This document shows positions 23,604 through 36,800 of a stretch of 64,000 nucleotides of DNA, in pieces (position 1 is the first letter of the stretch; each line of letters starts with the position of its first letter). Origin of the DNA: Mesorhabditis belari (taxonomy: Eukaryota > Nematoda > Chromadorea > Rhabditida > Rhabditidae); NCBI GenBank assembly GCA_958450365.1, contig CAUEEP010000913.1, forward strand, positions 787,001-851,000, in the 5' to 3' direction. The position numbers and the translations under genes were made by a program. The notes beneath the pieces are model-generated. The model was not told the origin of the DNA and made no database searches. It saw only the letters and a program-made list of their open reading frames with translations.

Positions 23604-24719
23604 ATTGGGTTGGTGAATTGAAAACTGCCGGCTATTGTGACATATGTGACAGTTTGAGGGGAAAAGGGAATTGGCTTGGGTTTCATTTCATAAAGAGATC
23701 TTTAATGTAAATCGACTTATTTGCGTGTAAAGCTTTGTTTGAATAAGATTTCATTTTCCCTTACTCATTAGATTTCCAAGCTTACAGAACAGAACTCAAT
23801 TTATTGGGTTGGTGAATTGAAAACTGCCGGCTATTGTCATCTCTGACAGTTTGAGCACTTTCTTCAAAAGAAACCCATTTTGGTGTCAATGGAAAAGTTG
23901 TAGAGAATCAAAAATCAAGCTTATATCCAAATTTTCAGAACGATTCAAAAACCGGTTTTCGAGAAATGCTAAATTTACGAATTTTCACAAAACTTGCATT
24001 TTAAGCGAAACTACTAAGTGTATCTTTTTGGAAATTTGGCTATAAGCCTCATTTTTGATTCTCTACAACTTTTCTATTGACACCAAAATAGGTTTCTTTT
24101 GAAGAAAGTGCTCAAATGCTCAAACTGAGACATCTCCAGTCCTTCATTTTTGAGTCTCACACTTGTCTCACACACAAACCCTACCACGAAAGAGGAATCC
24201 GCAAATTGCCTGTAAAATGGGCAGAAGTCGTCAATAAGAATGGAAACTATTTGGAATGAATTCATGGTTTTATGTTCAATAAATTTTAGTTCAAAGTGCG
24301 GCAGTTTTCAATTGACCAACCCAATATATAATGCATCAAATGCCACAAATAAATCTACGACAACGCGCGCCCTCATGTTGCAAAACTGACTCGCTCTAAA
24401 ATAAATAGCCTTGTTTGGGAACTTTTGGCGTATCCCCCATACAGTCCGGACCTCTCCCCTTTTGATTACCATTTATTCCGGATCATGAGTAATGAGCTTG
24501 CGGGAGAACACTTCGATTCGGAAGAAGCAGTCAAAAATTGGCTTTGAAAGTTTTTCGATTCAAAACCAAAATCCTACTACGAAAGAGGAATCCGCAAATA
24601 GCCTGTAAAATGGGCAGAAGTCGTCAATAATAATGGAAACTATTTGGAATGAATTGATCGTTTTATGTTGAATAAATTTTAGTTCAAAGTCCCGCAGTTT
24701 TCAATTGACCAACCCAATA
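23604..24719 (+). mobile_element. Mariner element with a second mariner MITE nested in it
   Basis: The outer element has ends at 23604 (ATTGGGTTGGTGAATTG) and 24719 (CAATTGACCAACCCAAT). Its surviving transposase part (24360-24700) shows ARPHVAKLTRSK, YPPYSPDLSPFDYHLF and an in-frame TGA. The inner element, 23803-24326, carries its own full terminal repeats and the same interior as 18438-18968, with TA at both borders. Confidence 0.8.
24360..24705 (+). pseudogene. C-terminal fragment of mariner transposase
   Basis: YSPDLSPFDYHLF is the classical mariner motif holding the third catalytic Asp. SNELAGEHFDSEEAVKNWL and YYERGIRK follow. Stops (TGA near 24547, TAG near 24600) interrupt it and the N-terminal two thirds are missing. 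Confidence 0.85.
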
Positions 24720-26035
24720 CTTTTTGTAAGATTCTGTGATACAAAGAATTCAAGAGATTTAAAAAATGAATAAATTGAATAAATTGAATGAAAATTACAG
24801 TAGAAAAAGTTCTAGAAAAACTGATAAAATCTTATTCAAAGCATTTCCCCCAATGGGTTCCATCATTCGAAAGCGCACCCGATCTACCGTACCAATTCCC
24901 GTCCTCTGCAATCTCTATCCGATTCCTTTCATTTCTCCCCCTCTCCTCTTCCCATTTGCCCATTCTTTTCCTTGTGCAAATGTGTAATAGGCTTTGCTTT
25001 GTGTGCCCCCAGGCGATCCCTCCCTTCTCCCCGTTTTCCCCTTTTTCCCCTTCTCAGCTTTAGTATCTTCTTCTTGCTTTTCCCTTTTCATTCTCAATTT
25101 TATTACTCCATTTTAATGCAAATCGAATGCAATACTAATTTCAATGCAATTGATCAATATTTGAAATTGTTTGTTTCAAGGTTTTAGAAAGAAATATAGT
25201 TTTTACTTGAATGTTATCTTTGATTTATGAATACTCAATTCAATTTGTGAATGGCTTTGGTTTTGGCTTTGGTTTTGACTCAAAGTGATCTTTAATTTCT
25301 TTCTATTTTTCTATTTTCTATTTTCTATTTTCTAATTTCTTTCTATTTTCTAATTTCTTTCTATTTTCTAATTTTCTAGCGTTTATAAACCATTACCACC
25401 TCCTCGTACATTCGCGTAGTCTAACTTCTTTTCAGAAAAACATTTTTTCTCAGCTCCTAGATTTTTCTCTACTACACTTTTGGTACCTAAAAATACTAGA
25501 TTTCAAGGGCTATCATTTGACACCATAAAGCACACTGTAGCATAAAGCAGCGCGGAGAATGAAACGTTCAAAGTTAACGAGAAAAATGGGTCGCACAACT
25601 TCAGGCGCTTCATCTAGCCTCCAGAGTATTCAGAGTAGTAGCAGCGTGGAGCACAGCAGGTTCAAAATTAGACTACGCGACTATACACGACAATTGATTT
25701 TATTCTAATAGCAGCCAAAGTTGAAATTTCAACAATATATTGGTCTTGAGCTTAAATAAATTTGGTGTTAAGCCTTCTGAGCAGAAATCTTTATTGTATA
25801 CGACTTCTTTGAGGTTTATTTCAAGTACTAAATTGAGCTTTTAACTGCATTTCTTTTATTTTAATGCACAAAATTAGAATTTCATTTTTTGATAAAATTT
25901 TGACTTTTTATCAACTTCTCAATTAATATTTTGTCAAGTTGAAACCTTAAAAAAAGCCAATGAAACTCTTTTGAACTTTAATTTCTAAACAAATCAATTA
26001 TAGGCAAGACGCTAATTCGGTTATAATTAGATTCA

Positions 26036-26190
26036 AACTTGAAACTAGCTCTGAATTCAAAATTTAGTTCCTTTAATCTCTGAAAGATGAAAGGAACTAA
26101 ATTTTTTTTTAGGTTTATTGAAATATATAGATACTTTATTCAGGACTTGAGATAAAGTGCGCTAGATTTAAGATTAAAACACATTTTTCT
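26036..26190 (-). mobile_element. LINE tail, internally deleted copy
   Basis: The coding-strand part 26036-26113 matches 26857-26935 of the next copy. It is followed directly by the terminal AAAGTGCGCTAGATTTAAG tail, with the intervening coding sequence missing. Confidence 0.6.
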
Positions 26191-26391
26191 GCATTTTTCA
26201 AAGATCTTTTATTGATTACAGTCTATATCGAACGTCCGATACAGATCGAACAATAATAAACGTGCTTAATATATGTTCTTAAGCGTTTTTTTTTTGCAAT
26301 TTTCTGCGCTTTTCAAAGGTCTGTGACTGTCTTCGGACGGAAATCGGAAAAAAATGTCTAAATCGGACGGAAATCTAAATAGGACACAACA

Positions 26392-26940
26392 TATATATAG
26401 ATACTTTATTCAGGACCTGAGATAAAGTGCGCTAGATTTATTAAAAGAGATTAAAACACATCAATTCATACACATAACACGAAAAGAGCCGATAAAAAAA
26501 CACGATATAATATATGTAAAAGGTGGGTAGCACAGATAACGTCAAGGATCCACTAGAGCTTCAAGATCAAGATCATCTACAGATAATTTAAAGGTTTCGA
26601 GACTATTGGACTCTCTCAAAACTCTGGGGAGTCGATTCCAAATTCTGGCAGTTCTTATTGAAAAAGAGTTATAAACAAACTTATTGGAGGTGACTGAAAT
26701 TTCTAAAACGAAAGAATTTCTAACGAAAGAACCTCTCCTTGAACTAACCGTGGGATTAACTTTGAATAAATCTCGAAAAAGAGGGATAGGTTGATTAATG
26801 CCTGCCCAATGTTGCCTGCCCTTTACAATTTTGAAACATTCTATTAAATCCGTGACCAAACTAGCTCTGAATTCAAAATTTAGTTCCTTTAATCTCTGAA
26901 AGATGAAAGGAACTAAATTTTTTTTTAGGTTTATTAAAAT
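26392..26940 (-). mobile_element. Non-LTR retrotransposon 3' end
   Basis: Minus-strand frame with SLVTDLIECFKIVKG, SRRGSFVRNSFVL and RTARIWNRLPRVLRES..LETFK, the usual C-terminus of CR1/jockey-like reverse transcriptases. It ends at 26542, followed by a 3' tail through AAAGTGCGCTAGATTTA. The same tail occurs at 59602-59773 and 60203-60410. Confidence 0.75.
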
Positions 26941-27021
26941 AAATATTTTTTTTAGGTATTTGAAGTGTAAACTTGAAAATTTACTAATAAAGAAGTGAAA
27001 GAAATGGGAAAAAGAAAGTGG

Positions 27022-27093
27022 AAGAAGGGATTGAATCCTCAACCTTTTCCTTTCCAGGCAATCGCTCTAACCATTCAGCTATTTGGTACCTTA
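27022..27093 (-). repeat. tRNA-like module 6
   Basis: On the minus strand ACCAAATAGCTGAATGGTTA (A-box) is followed by GGATTCAATCCC (B-box). It resembles module 5, suggesting one family. Confidence 0.5.
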
Positions 27094-27304
27094 GCTTGGC
27101 GAGAGATTGGTAATAGTAACTTTATTTGTTACGCGAACATTTACTTTATAAAACTTAATAGTAACTTTATTTATTACGCGAACATTTATATATTTATAAA
27201 TTGAAACATTTAAATTAATGATAATTAATAATAATTTAAGTTAATAATAATTTTCAAATAAAATCTAGAACAAGTTTAGGCTATTTTAAGATTAAATTTG
27301 ACCG

Positions 27305-27468
27305 TTAACACGTTGACGACATTGTCACCTGATGCTGTCTGACACATATTCGTTCGCCTGGGACATTGTCACCTGACGTCAGGTGACATTTTTTGTCGAA
27401 AAAAAACAACGTTGTCCCATGCGATTGTTTGTGCAAAAACGCCATTGTCGTCAACATGTTAAAACGGT
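27305..27468. mobile_element. piggyBac-like MITE, TTAACACGTTGACGACA ends, copy 1
   Basis: Inverted ends TTAACACGTTGACGACA and TTGTCGTCAACATGTTAA. The inside holds ATTGTCACCTGACGTCAGG. The second copy, 61538-61690, is in opposite orientation. The TTAA borders and end sequence resemble piggyBac-type elements. Confidence 0.75.
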
Positions 27469-27815
27469 TAAAATTCAAATTTTAATAAGCGTCAAAATTG
27501 CATTTTCATTAAATCAGAATCCAAGCTTTTAATTAAAACATTACGAATTGATGAAGTAGATCCTGAAGTCAAAATAATGATAGTAACGAGTTTTTAAGCT
27601 TCAACACAAAAATCTATTAGAAGATATTATAAAAGAGATCTTTTTTTAGATCTAGACAAAGAGAAAGATTCATTTTATTGACTGCCCAAGTTGAAACTTG
27701 AACTTCTCCTTTCTGAAATTGAGTTCAAGCTCTCTTTTGCTTGTATTTTGCTTGAATGTGTTGATGTGCGTTTAGAAAATTAAAAATCTTATTTTTAAGT
27801 ATCCTCGATTCTCCG

Positions 27816-30800
27816 ATGGCCCATCTCATCGAGGATCGGGGTCATTTTGCCCCGGATGGGTCATGGCCAATCTCTGTGCTTGTCACCGATATGAATATAC
27901 AGGTTTTAAGCATGAATATACATTCAATAAGTTTCGATAATCTATATCTAAAGCTTCGATAATCTATATCTAAAGCTTCGATAATCTATATCTAAAGCTT
28001 CGATAATCTATATCTAAAGCTTTGATAATCTATATCTAAAGCTTCGATAATCCTTTTATCTAAAGCTTCATCATTTTGCATTTAGTAAATTTCGAAACTT
28101 TTTGGTGAAAATATCAGCATTAAATCAAAAGGAATGACTTTGAAAATCGTAAATTACAGAGAAATTTTACAGAGAAATCTCTACGTGAACGGCGAGGATC
28201 ACATCGGTGGATCGATGCTCAGAATCGTCAATGAAGTTGGTCAGTTATTTTGATTGACTTAAAAAGGTTTATAATTGATTAAATGGAACCGTAAGTGGAA
28301 TCGAGTCGATTTCTATTTGTAGACGATTTCTATTTTTCTATTTCTATTCTATTTGTTTCTATTACAGAGTCAAATCGGCCAAGAAAACACGGGTGGAATT
28401 AGGTTCGGCTTGGAATTTCCCCATATTTAGTCTGTTTAAAATATCTAAAACAATCTAAAATATAGCTAAAATATAGCTAAAATCTAAAACTATCTAAAAC
28501 CAAATCAGCCAACATTTTAACAAACTGCTTCTCATTTTCAAAGCTAAAGAAAATTCGATTTTAATCTTAGAAGAACAAAAGTCTTCAAACTTCTTAGAAT
28601 GATTCGAGCTATAAACAAAATTGCTATTCTACAGAATTCTTTCTGACAAATATTCCCAGTTAGCTCCCAGCATTTTAAATTTTAATGACACTTCCCTGTT
28701 GAAGTCTCGGAAATTCTTGGCTCTCTTCTTTTCCCTTTCCCCCTCAAAAGATCACCCACGCTCTCCTCTTTCTTCTCCCATTTGCCCCTTTCCCACTTTA
28801 CACAACAGCTGTCCCAATCTTTTCTCTTAAATCCCTTTCCTCTTTCCTCTTGATCTCCTTCAAGAAAATGACCAGTGATGAGCGAAAAAAATCTGTGATC
28901 TCAGCAAATTTTATTCGTAGATTATAAAGGTATATCAAAAAAATGGCAAAAAAACAATGGACTGTTTGCTAAAACAAAGTTCTATTGGACTCGAGCACTT
29001 GATTCATTAAAAGCTCTTCTAGTTAAAGCTCTTCTAGTTAAAGCTCTTCTAGTTAAAGCTCTTCTAGTTAAAGCTCTTCTAGTTAAAGCTCTTCTAGTAG
29101 AGTTCAATTTGTTAAGATTGAATGCTTGTAAGGAAAGTCTTCATATTGCATTCTGAAAAACGATAAGAGTTGAACAGTTTGAAACACAGGATGAGATGAG
29201 AGATATTTTGATTTCGAATTTTAAACCAATAAGTCTAAAAGAGGGTTTAATTGTAATTTTTGATTTTGAAAGCTAATTAGATCAGCTCTAAAGCAAAGCG
29301 CGCTCGTAGCTCTAAAGCAAAGCAAAGCGCGCTTCATTTCACGGTCCGACCAGGCCAGTCTTTAGAGCCAATCCGAAGTTACGGATCTAATTTGCCGACT
29401 TTCCTTATCTAAATTATTGTATCGACTAGAGGCTATTCACCTTAGTGACCAGCTGTGAATATGGGTATGCTCCAGTACGAGATTCAAATTGATTCCCTCC
29501 GTTTTTAAAGAACCCAGCCAGGCGCACGAGACGCCACAGAAACCGTGACGCTTTACGGAAACAACGTCGCTATCTTCGGCTGAACCGTTTCCAGCGAGTC
29601 CGTTCCTTAACCAGAGAAGAGAACTCTGGCTCGGGCCTAGCTAGGTGTCACCCAGTTCATTTGCGTTACCGCCCGTTGCACTCAGAAGACTGCAAATCTC
29701 CCTATCCAGGTACGGGAATAGTAACCCGTTTGCCTTTCGATTGCCGAGAGAGAAGAGACTTCCCGCTCTCAGTGATACCGCTTCCCGCTCAGTGATACCA
29801 GTAGTCGTCAGTATCTTATGATCGACTGACTCACATTGAACTGCTGTTCACGTGGAACCCGTCTTCACTTCAGTCTTCAAGGAGCTTGATTGAATATTTG
29901 CTACTACCACCAAAATTTGCATTGATGAAAGCTTCAGCTGAAGCTCAAAGCCAAAGTCAAAGCCTTTAACGCAAACCACCGCGACTCTCTTACTCGTTAG
30001 GGACAGGCGAACATTACGTGCTAACGTTTGGGTATAAATCCGCTCAATCTAAAGTCGTCTTGGTTTGATATTTGAAATAAAAAGAATGGGGGTTTTCTTT
30101 TTCAAACTTGTATCATCTCTTTTCTTTCAGCTTTAGCATTTGATATTCACAGAATAAATGCATTTTTGGGGGTTTTTTTTCTTTTTGTGGAACTCTATTT
30201 CCCGAAAAAAGAATGATGAATCCAACATGAATCATTTCTTTTCGACGAATCATAAAAAAGAGTGGCAAAATTTTAAAAATTGTTAAGATTATAAAGATTT
30301 ATAAAAAAATTTAGCTCTCAAATTGTATTTGGAAAAAAAATGGAAAAAAAAATGAAAGAGAAAAGAGAATTGAAAGCTTTTAGCTCAGTTTTAGTTGATT
30401 TTTTTAAAAATAAAAATGAAATCTTAAGTGATTCAGTGATAAAGATGACATTTTAAACTTGAATTTCATTTTAAATTTGAATTTTTAGATATTGGACGTG
30501 ATTGGTCGGATCATGCTTTGTGGTGGCCGGAGAAGAGGCGATGGCTTCGGCACACGAGAAGTACTCTCGATCAGGTCCGATCAGGCATTCAAGGATTTTA
30601 GAGAATTTTCTGATAATCTTATTCCTTGATTTATTCTCCTGAATCATTTCTAGAATGGAATCACCGCCGAGACGCAACTCGAATTCACCCCGAGACACAA
30701 AGAAGTCAAGTGAGTGCTTTGATTTCAAGTTTACTTTCATTAAAACGATTAGAATTGCTTTAATCTCAATTTTAGTTTTATTAAAACGATCAGAATTGCT

Positions 30801-33800
30801 TTGTTTTCAATATTACTTTCATTAAAACGATTAGAATTGCTTTGTTTTCAATTTTAGTTTCATTAAAACGATTAGAATTGCTTTGTTTTCAATATTACTT
30901 TCATTAAAACGATCAGAATTGCTTTGATTTCAATTTTGATTTCATTAAAACGATCAGAATTGCTTTAATCTCAATGTAAGCCTGAAATTTTTAATTTTAA
31001 TTCGTTATGAGTTGAATAAGTGTACTTTAAAATGAATAAGTGTACTTTAAAATGAATAAGTGTACTTTTTTAAATCTTAAATCAAAATTTCAGAGTTCAA
31101 CTCCCCGATAAACAGCTTATCGACGCTCGTTTGGATTTCTCGGTGAACGTTTTCCAATGCACTCAACAATTGTGCCGAGATCTTGGCATTCGATACTCCG
31201 AAGAGCTCTCGTTAAAGAGGTTAAAGAGAAAAAAAGAATACTGCTTTCTCTATCACCTCGATCCATAGTTCACCTCGATCCATAGGTCAACTATTGTGCC
31301 TAAAACTTTCCCTTAACAAGTCTTAACCTTAACTTTCCCTTGAAATATTAACTTAACTTTATAACCTTCAGTCTACCAACTCAAATTAAGCCAAATAGAC
31401 TCTAAACCCAATCTAATCGTTAACCAAAACACAGCTTGAAAAACGAATTTACAACTTTTGCCCTTCCATTTAGTTGATTGTAATCACTCTATGTTGAATA
31501 GAGTGATTACAATCAACTAAATGAAAGCTTAAAATACATTTATTCACACAAATAATTTGGTACAAACAATACACAAGTTCTAAGCTCGAAATCTAGGGAA
31601 GAAAAAAAATCTGGGAAAAAGGTAACTAAGCCGAGGAGATCGAACCCTCGACCTCCCGACTAAGATACCAGGCCCTTAGCCAGTCGGCCATGACCACAGT
31701 GCTTCACTTGTTAAATTTGAGACATAATATTGTCGCTTTCTGATAGCAGTGATTCTCAATCAAGTCAAGTGACGAAAAGTGACGTCAAAAATAACAAACA
31801 AATTGCAGATACATTCCACCGGAGATCCTCCGCAAAGGCACCGCCTACGAGAGCGAAAATGGACCAACGCCGATTCGACCCGGAGAGGTGAGTGACAAGG
31901 AAAAAAAGATGATTTTTCAATGATCATTTGATCATTTGATTTGATTCATTTGATCCATAACATTTAAAACTTGACGATAAATGTTTGCAGGAATCAATCG
32001 GACCAATGACCCTTCGAAAAGCCACTCCAATCTTCGCATCTCAATCGAATTTGGATCGGTAAGTGGTTTAAAGATTCGAGGGTAAAGTTAACGACTCCAG
32101 AAGGAATCTGTCGACTCTAATTAGGCAAAAGGTTGATTTGGGCAAACTTTTACTTCAACGCTAAAAACAACAAGAATAATTGCTTTCTTGGTTTGTTTGT
32201 GATAGGAATAATGTAAATAAACAATACACAAGCACAACCCATAAGCTCTAAATGTAAGGAAAAAGAAAAGGATCTAGCCGACGGGGTTGAACCTTCGACC
32301 TCCTGACTAAGATACAAGACTCTTAGCCATAGCAGTCGGTCAGTCGGCCAGTCGGCCAGTCGGCCATAGCAGCATCATGATACGGCATTGTTTTTCAGAA
32401 GAAAGCGTCACCAATCGCCGGCTCTCTCCACCCAAGGACATGTCTTCAACGCGTACGAGATGGGCACTCTTCCGAGACACGGAAACACCCTGCCGAGGGG
32501 GATCTCACCCGGACCTGGAGCGGTTAGTATAATATTCTATTCTATCGGTTAGTATAATATCCCTATGCTATTCTAATTCTAATTAATTTAAACCTATTAT
32601 ACAGTATATTATATTCAGTTCTTTTGAAAAAAACCATGTTTCAAAGCGAAACGCTAAAAACAAAGAAACCCATAGATAGACTCTCCTGTTTTGTACTTTG
32701 TTCTCGAAAATGTAAACGCATTCTTTATGGTGCACTCAATTTTTTCAATTCTTATGCATTAAGAGATCACTAAACAACGATTTTTATAAATTGATCTAGC
32801 AAAGTTTGATGGAAAAAATCGGTTGTCGTCTAGCCGAGGTGGAGAAATGTGTAAGAAATTGGCACAAAGCACATTTTTTTCGTTTATTTTAGAAATCTAT
32901 CTTTTTCTTTATGTTGTTGTCGGTTTAATGTTTAAAAAAAAGAAAACTAAAAAGAAAAAGAAAAGTTTGAAATAAAAACGAAAACGTTCCGAGTTTAATG
33001 GGTAGATGGAAACGTTTGCAATATTTGAATTGAAATATTTGAATTGAAATATTTGATTTGAAATACCGTATTTCTTCAAATAGAAGAACCGGGTAAAGAG
33101 TATGATCGCGTACTCCTGCGTAGCAGCCCTTTTTAAAATTTCCTTTCTGCATAAAAGCTTTCAATCAAGTGCTATAGGGCTAGAAAATGACTCAAAAATC
33201 TGTTAGCTCATGTGGTATTTTTGAGTCATTTTCCAGCTCTATAGCACTTGATTGAAGCTTTATGCAGAAAGAAATAAAAGGGCTGCTACGCAGGAGTACG
33301 CGATCATACTCTTTACCCGGTCTTCTATTCGAAGAAATACGATATTTGAATTGAAATATTTGATTTTGAATATTTGAATTGAAATATTTGAATTGAAATA
33401 TTTGAATTGAAATATTTGAATTGAAATATTTGAATTGAAATATTTGAATTGACATTTCAAAGATCATTTTCCAATTCCAGTACAATGACACAATGCGCCG
33501 AAACATGATGCCGTCGATTTCATTCTGTGAGGGTTTAGAGAACGAGAATTTCGACATGGCACTCGTTCACTCGCCGCGAATCGCCCCAACAAAGGTAAAT
33601 CTCAGTTTTGTCGAAAAAGTTGATAGAAAGAATTGCCATTGAATTTGCATAAAAAAGCTGATCCGATTTGGAAAAGACTTTCAACTTTAATTATTTTCAA
33701 CTTTAATTGCACCAATTTCTCCAACTTTAATTGCACCAATACGGTTCCTATTTTGATCTAATACGGTTCCAATACGGTTCCTATACAATAATCAAATCAA

Positions 33801-36800
33801 ATAATTCAGTAGAATGATGCTGTCTTGTTGTAAAAACTTTCTCTTGGTTACGGAAAATAAAATAAACAATAAACAATAAACAATAAACGGAAAATAAAAT
33901 AAAAAAAATAAAAAACAAATAATAACAAACAAAATAAACAAATAAATGAATCTTTTTTCAAAGTTTGAACAAAATTATTTCGGTGAAAAGTTAAGTTTCA
34001 ATCAACTCGACCTAAACAAATTCAACACTCAACACAAAACAATTGAAACCTCTTTCAACCTAAACAGCTCCTTACAAGAGATACAATTCGAGTCTGTTTT
34101 GCTGATTTTTAACTTAAAACTTACCGTTACCAATTCCTCTCTTTAAATAATTAAGTATAATAATATTTTTTTTTAAAACCAATCAAAAATCTTTCAGGAC
34201 ACTCCTGTTTTCCGTCCGCAAACTCTTGTCGAAAAGGCCGCTCTCAATAGGGGATGGTTGGACAGCAGTCGGTTCGTGTTTCAAGTGTTTCAAAATACTC
34301 TAATAGAAATACTCTAATAGAAACCCCTAATAGAAGCTAGAGTAGTCTAAGTTCACTCTCAAATAAACGCTCATATCTTGATACTCGTACGTTTGTTTGT
34401 ATACGCTTACCGTAAATACTGTAATAGTACCGCACCTCCATAAAGACGGTGCAGAGTGTTGTGTAGTCTAGCTTTGAGCGAGTGTTTCTCGAGACTGGTT
34501 TATGCTACAATGCGCGCTTAGGGATCAAAAAATAGCTGAGATTCAGGGCTATTTTTTGATACCAAAGACACATTTTTTGAAAGTACGGCCGCTTTGGAAA
34601 AAATGAAATACTAAAAAACTTTTACGACTACGCGATTGAACGGCGGCGGTGGGGTACTATTACAGTATTTACGGTAGGTATTAAATTAAAGTAAAGAGAA
34701 GACTTTTGAAACATTTCCTTTTACACTTAAAAAAGACAAATTCCATTTGATTCTTAGATTTAACAAAAAGCAAGAATCAATAAGTGATAAATTATTTCAT
34801 TTACAAAATTCAAAAATCTAAACGATTTGCTAAAACTTTAGTTCTTTGATGGAGCAAGGGGTTTTCGAGGGCGACATCGTCATTCTTCAATACCGTTTCA
34901 TGTCGTTCTTCGATTTGAATCCAAGAGTTCGTTTATCAACGATAGAGTGTGTTCCTTCCGAGTAGAGTAATTACTCGAGTAAAAATTTGCATGAGTAATA
35001 GATAATTACTCGATTAATCGACGTTTTTCACCGAGTAACTACGAGTAAACTTCGAGTAAACTACGAGTTACACGTCGAGTAAATTGAATATCTTTAATTT
35101 TGAAGAGAATTCACCCACCAAATCAGTTAAACAGTTGAATATCTTTAAAAGAAATCGTATATAAATTAGCGCTCGTGATTTTTTCATGTCAATTTTTGTG
35201 CAATAGTTTTCGCCAAAAGTACGATAATTTTTCCGAAGTGTGCGTTTTAAAAAAACGTATTACTCGCGAGGGAAACACTCTAGTGGAAACTGATCTTTCA
35301 CCGATTGATATTTCAAAGTTATTCAACGTTTTCGAATCAACAAAGTGATCAATAAGCATTTTCAAAATGATCAATAAGCAATTTGATCAATATTTGCAAT
35401 TTGATTTGATTGCAAATGATTGCATTTGATCAATATTTGCATGAGCAATTTGATCAAAAGCCAAATGATCAATAAGCAATTTCGAATCAGAAAACTTCTA
35501 AACATAGTCCATGGAAAGAAATCACTCAATTACTCTATCGATAAAACAAAACAAGTTTCACATTTAATTACTCGAGATCGGCAGCAAAAGCTTTCATCAA
35601 AAACCAAACTTTCGAGCTGAAAAAATGCTGAAATGAAAATCAATTCAGGAATTTAGAAAATCAATTATCAATTACAAGAATTTAGCAAACAGAAAATCGT
35701 TAATGAAAAATTTCAGTACGATCCAGTTCGCATCAATCAACTCTACGAGCAAGCGAAATGGAGTATTTTGTTGGAGGAATTGGATCACACCGAAGAAGAG
35801 GCTACCCTATTCGCTGCGTTACAGGTTAGAGGCTGGGAAAATTGAAAGCAACAATTGAAAGCAATAATTGAAAGCCTAAATTGAACTTTACACAGCCAAA
35901 ATACATTCAAAATCATTTTTTTTAATGCTCTACTATGCTTAGTTATTCACCAAAAAATATCAAATAATGAGGGAAATTTTGAAACCAAAAAAAAATCGAC
36001 TTTTTTTTGACCTTTTAGATCGTAAATTTCAATTTAACTAATTAAAAATTGAAAAATGAAAAGCTAATTTAAAGGTTTTGTCTTTAAAAGTAAATAAAAT
36101 TAAAAGAAAGAAAAATGCGCTAAACTTTTCAGCTACAAGCCACCCTTCAACGAGATTCTCCGGAACCCGAAGAACCGGGAAAAGACGATGTCGACATCAT
36201 GCTCGATGAATTGGTAAATCAAATTTGTCTTTCTTTATAGACTTACAACTATGGCTTTAGATGAAGAGTGATTTTTATCAAAACCTAGCTTCACAAAAGC
36301 TTCCTGTCCATTGCCTTTTAGCCTATCCACTAAACGCAACAAAAACATTTGTCGGCCCTTTTTTGCTGGCAATTTAAAGTTTTTTGTGTTTTTCTCAGCA
36401 CCAACCCGTTGATTTTTGTCTATTTTGACTATCATTCGATTCAGAATAAAATTGCGCGTCGAATGATACCAAAATGAACTCAAAATATAATACCCATGCA
36501 AAGTTATGAGGCAAAAGGTTAAGTCCCTCCCATAATAGGCAGGGTTTAGGTTTTTAGCCAACAACTTTGCATGGGTATTATATTTTGAGTTCATTTTGGT
36601 ATCATTCGACGCGCAATTCTATTCTGAATCGAATGATAGTCAAAATAGACAAAAATCAACGGGTTGGTGCTAAGAAAAACACAAAAAACTTTAAATTGCC
36701 AACAGCAAAAAAGCGCAGACAGATGTTTTTGGAGCGCGTTTTAGAGACGTACTTTGCCACCTTTTCTGGCGCACTCAATTCTGCATTGCTATAAGAAAAT

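Larger units (their letters stand above)
22909..27815. other. Intergenic region between exchanger and kindlin genes
   Basis: No gene recognised. Contents left to right: (TTAATCTAA)n repeats, an unassigned stretch 23050-23600, nested mariner elements, a pyrimidine-rich stretch 24830-25090 that may be promoter-proximal, (TTTCTATTTTC)n, a foldback relative of 40585-41112 at about 25395-25690, LINE tails, a piggyBac-like MITE and the kindlin 5' flank. Confidence 0.6.

Noticed and set aside
30725..30990. CRISPR-like array
   Set aside because: Plain tandem repeat without unique spacers, in a eukaryotic intron.
36235..36794. Pair of ORFs of 119 and 75 codons with matching sequence
   Set aside because: The two are the arms of one foldback element read on opposite strands.
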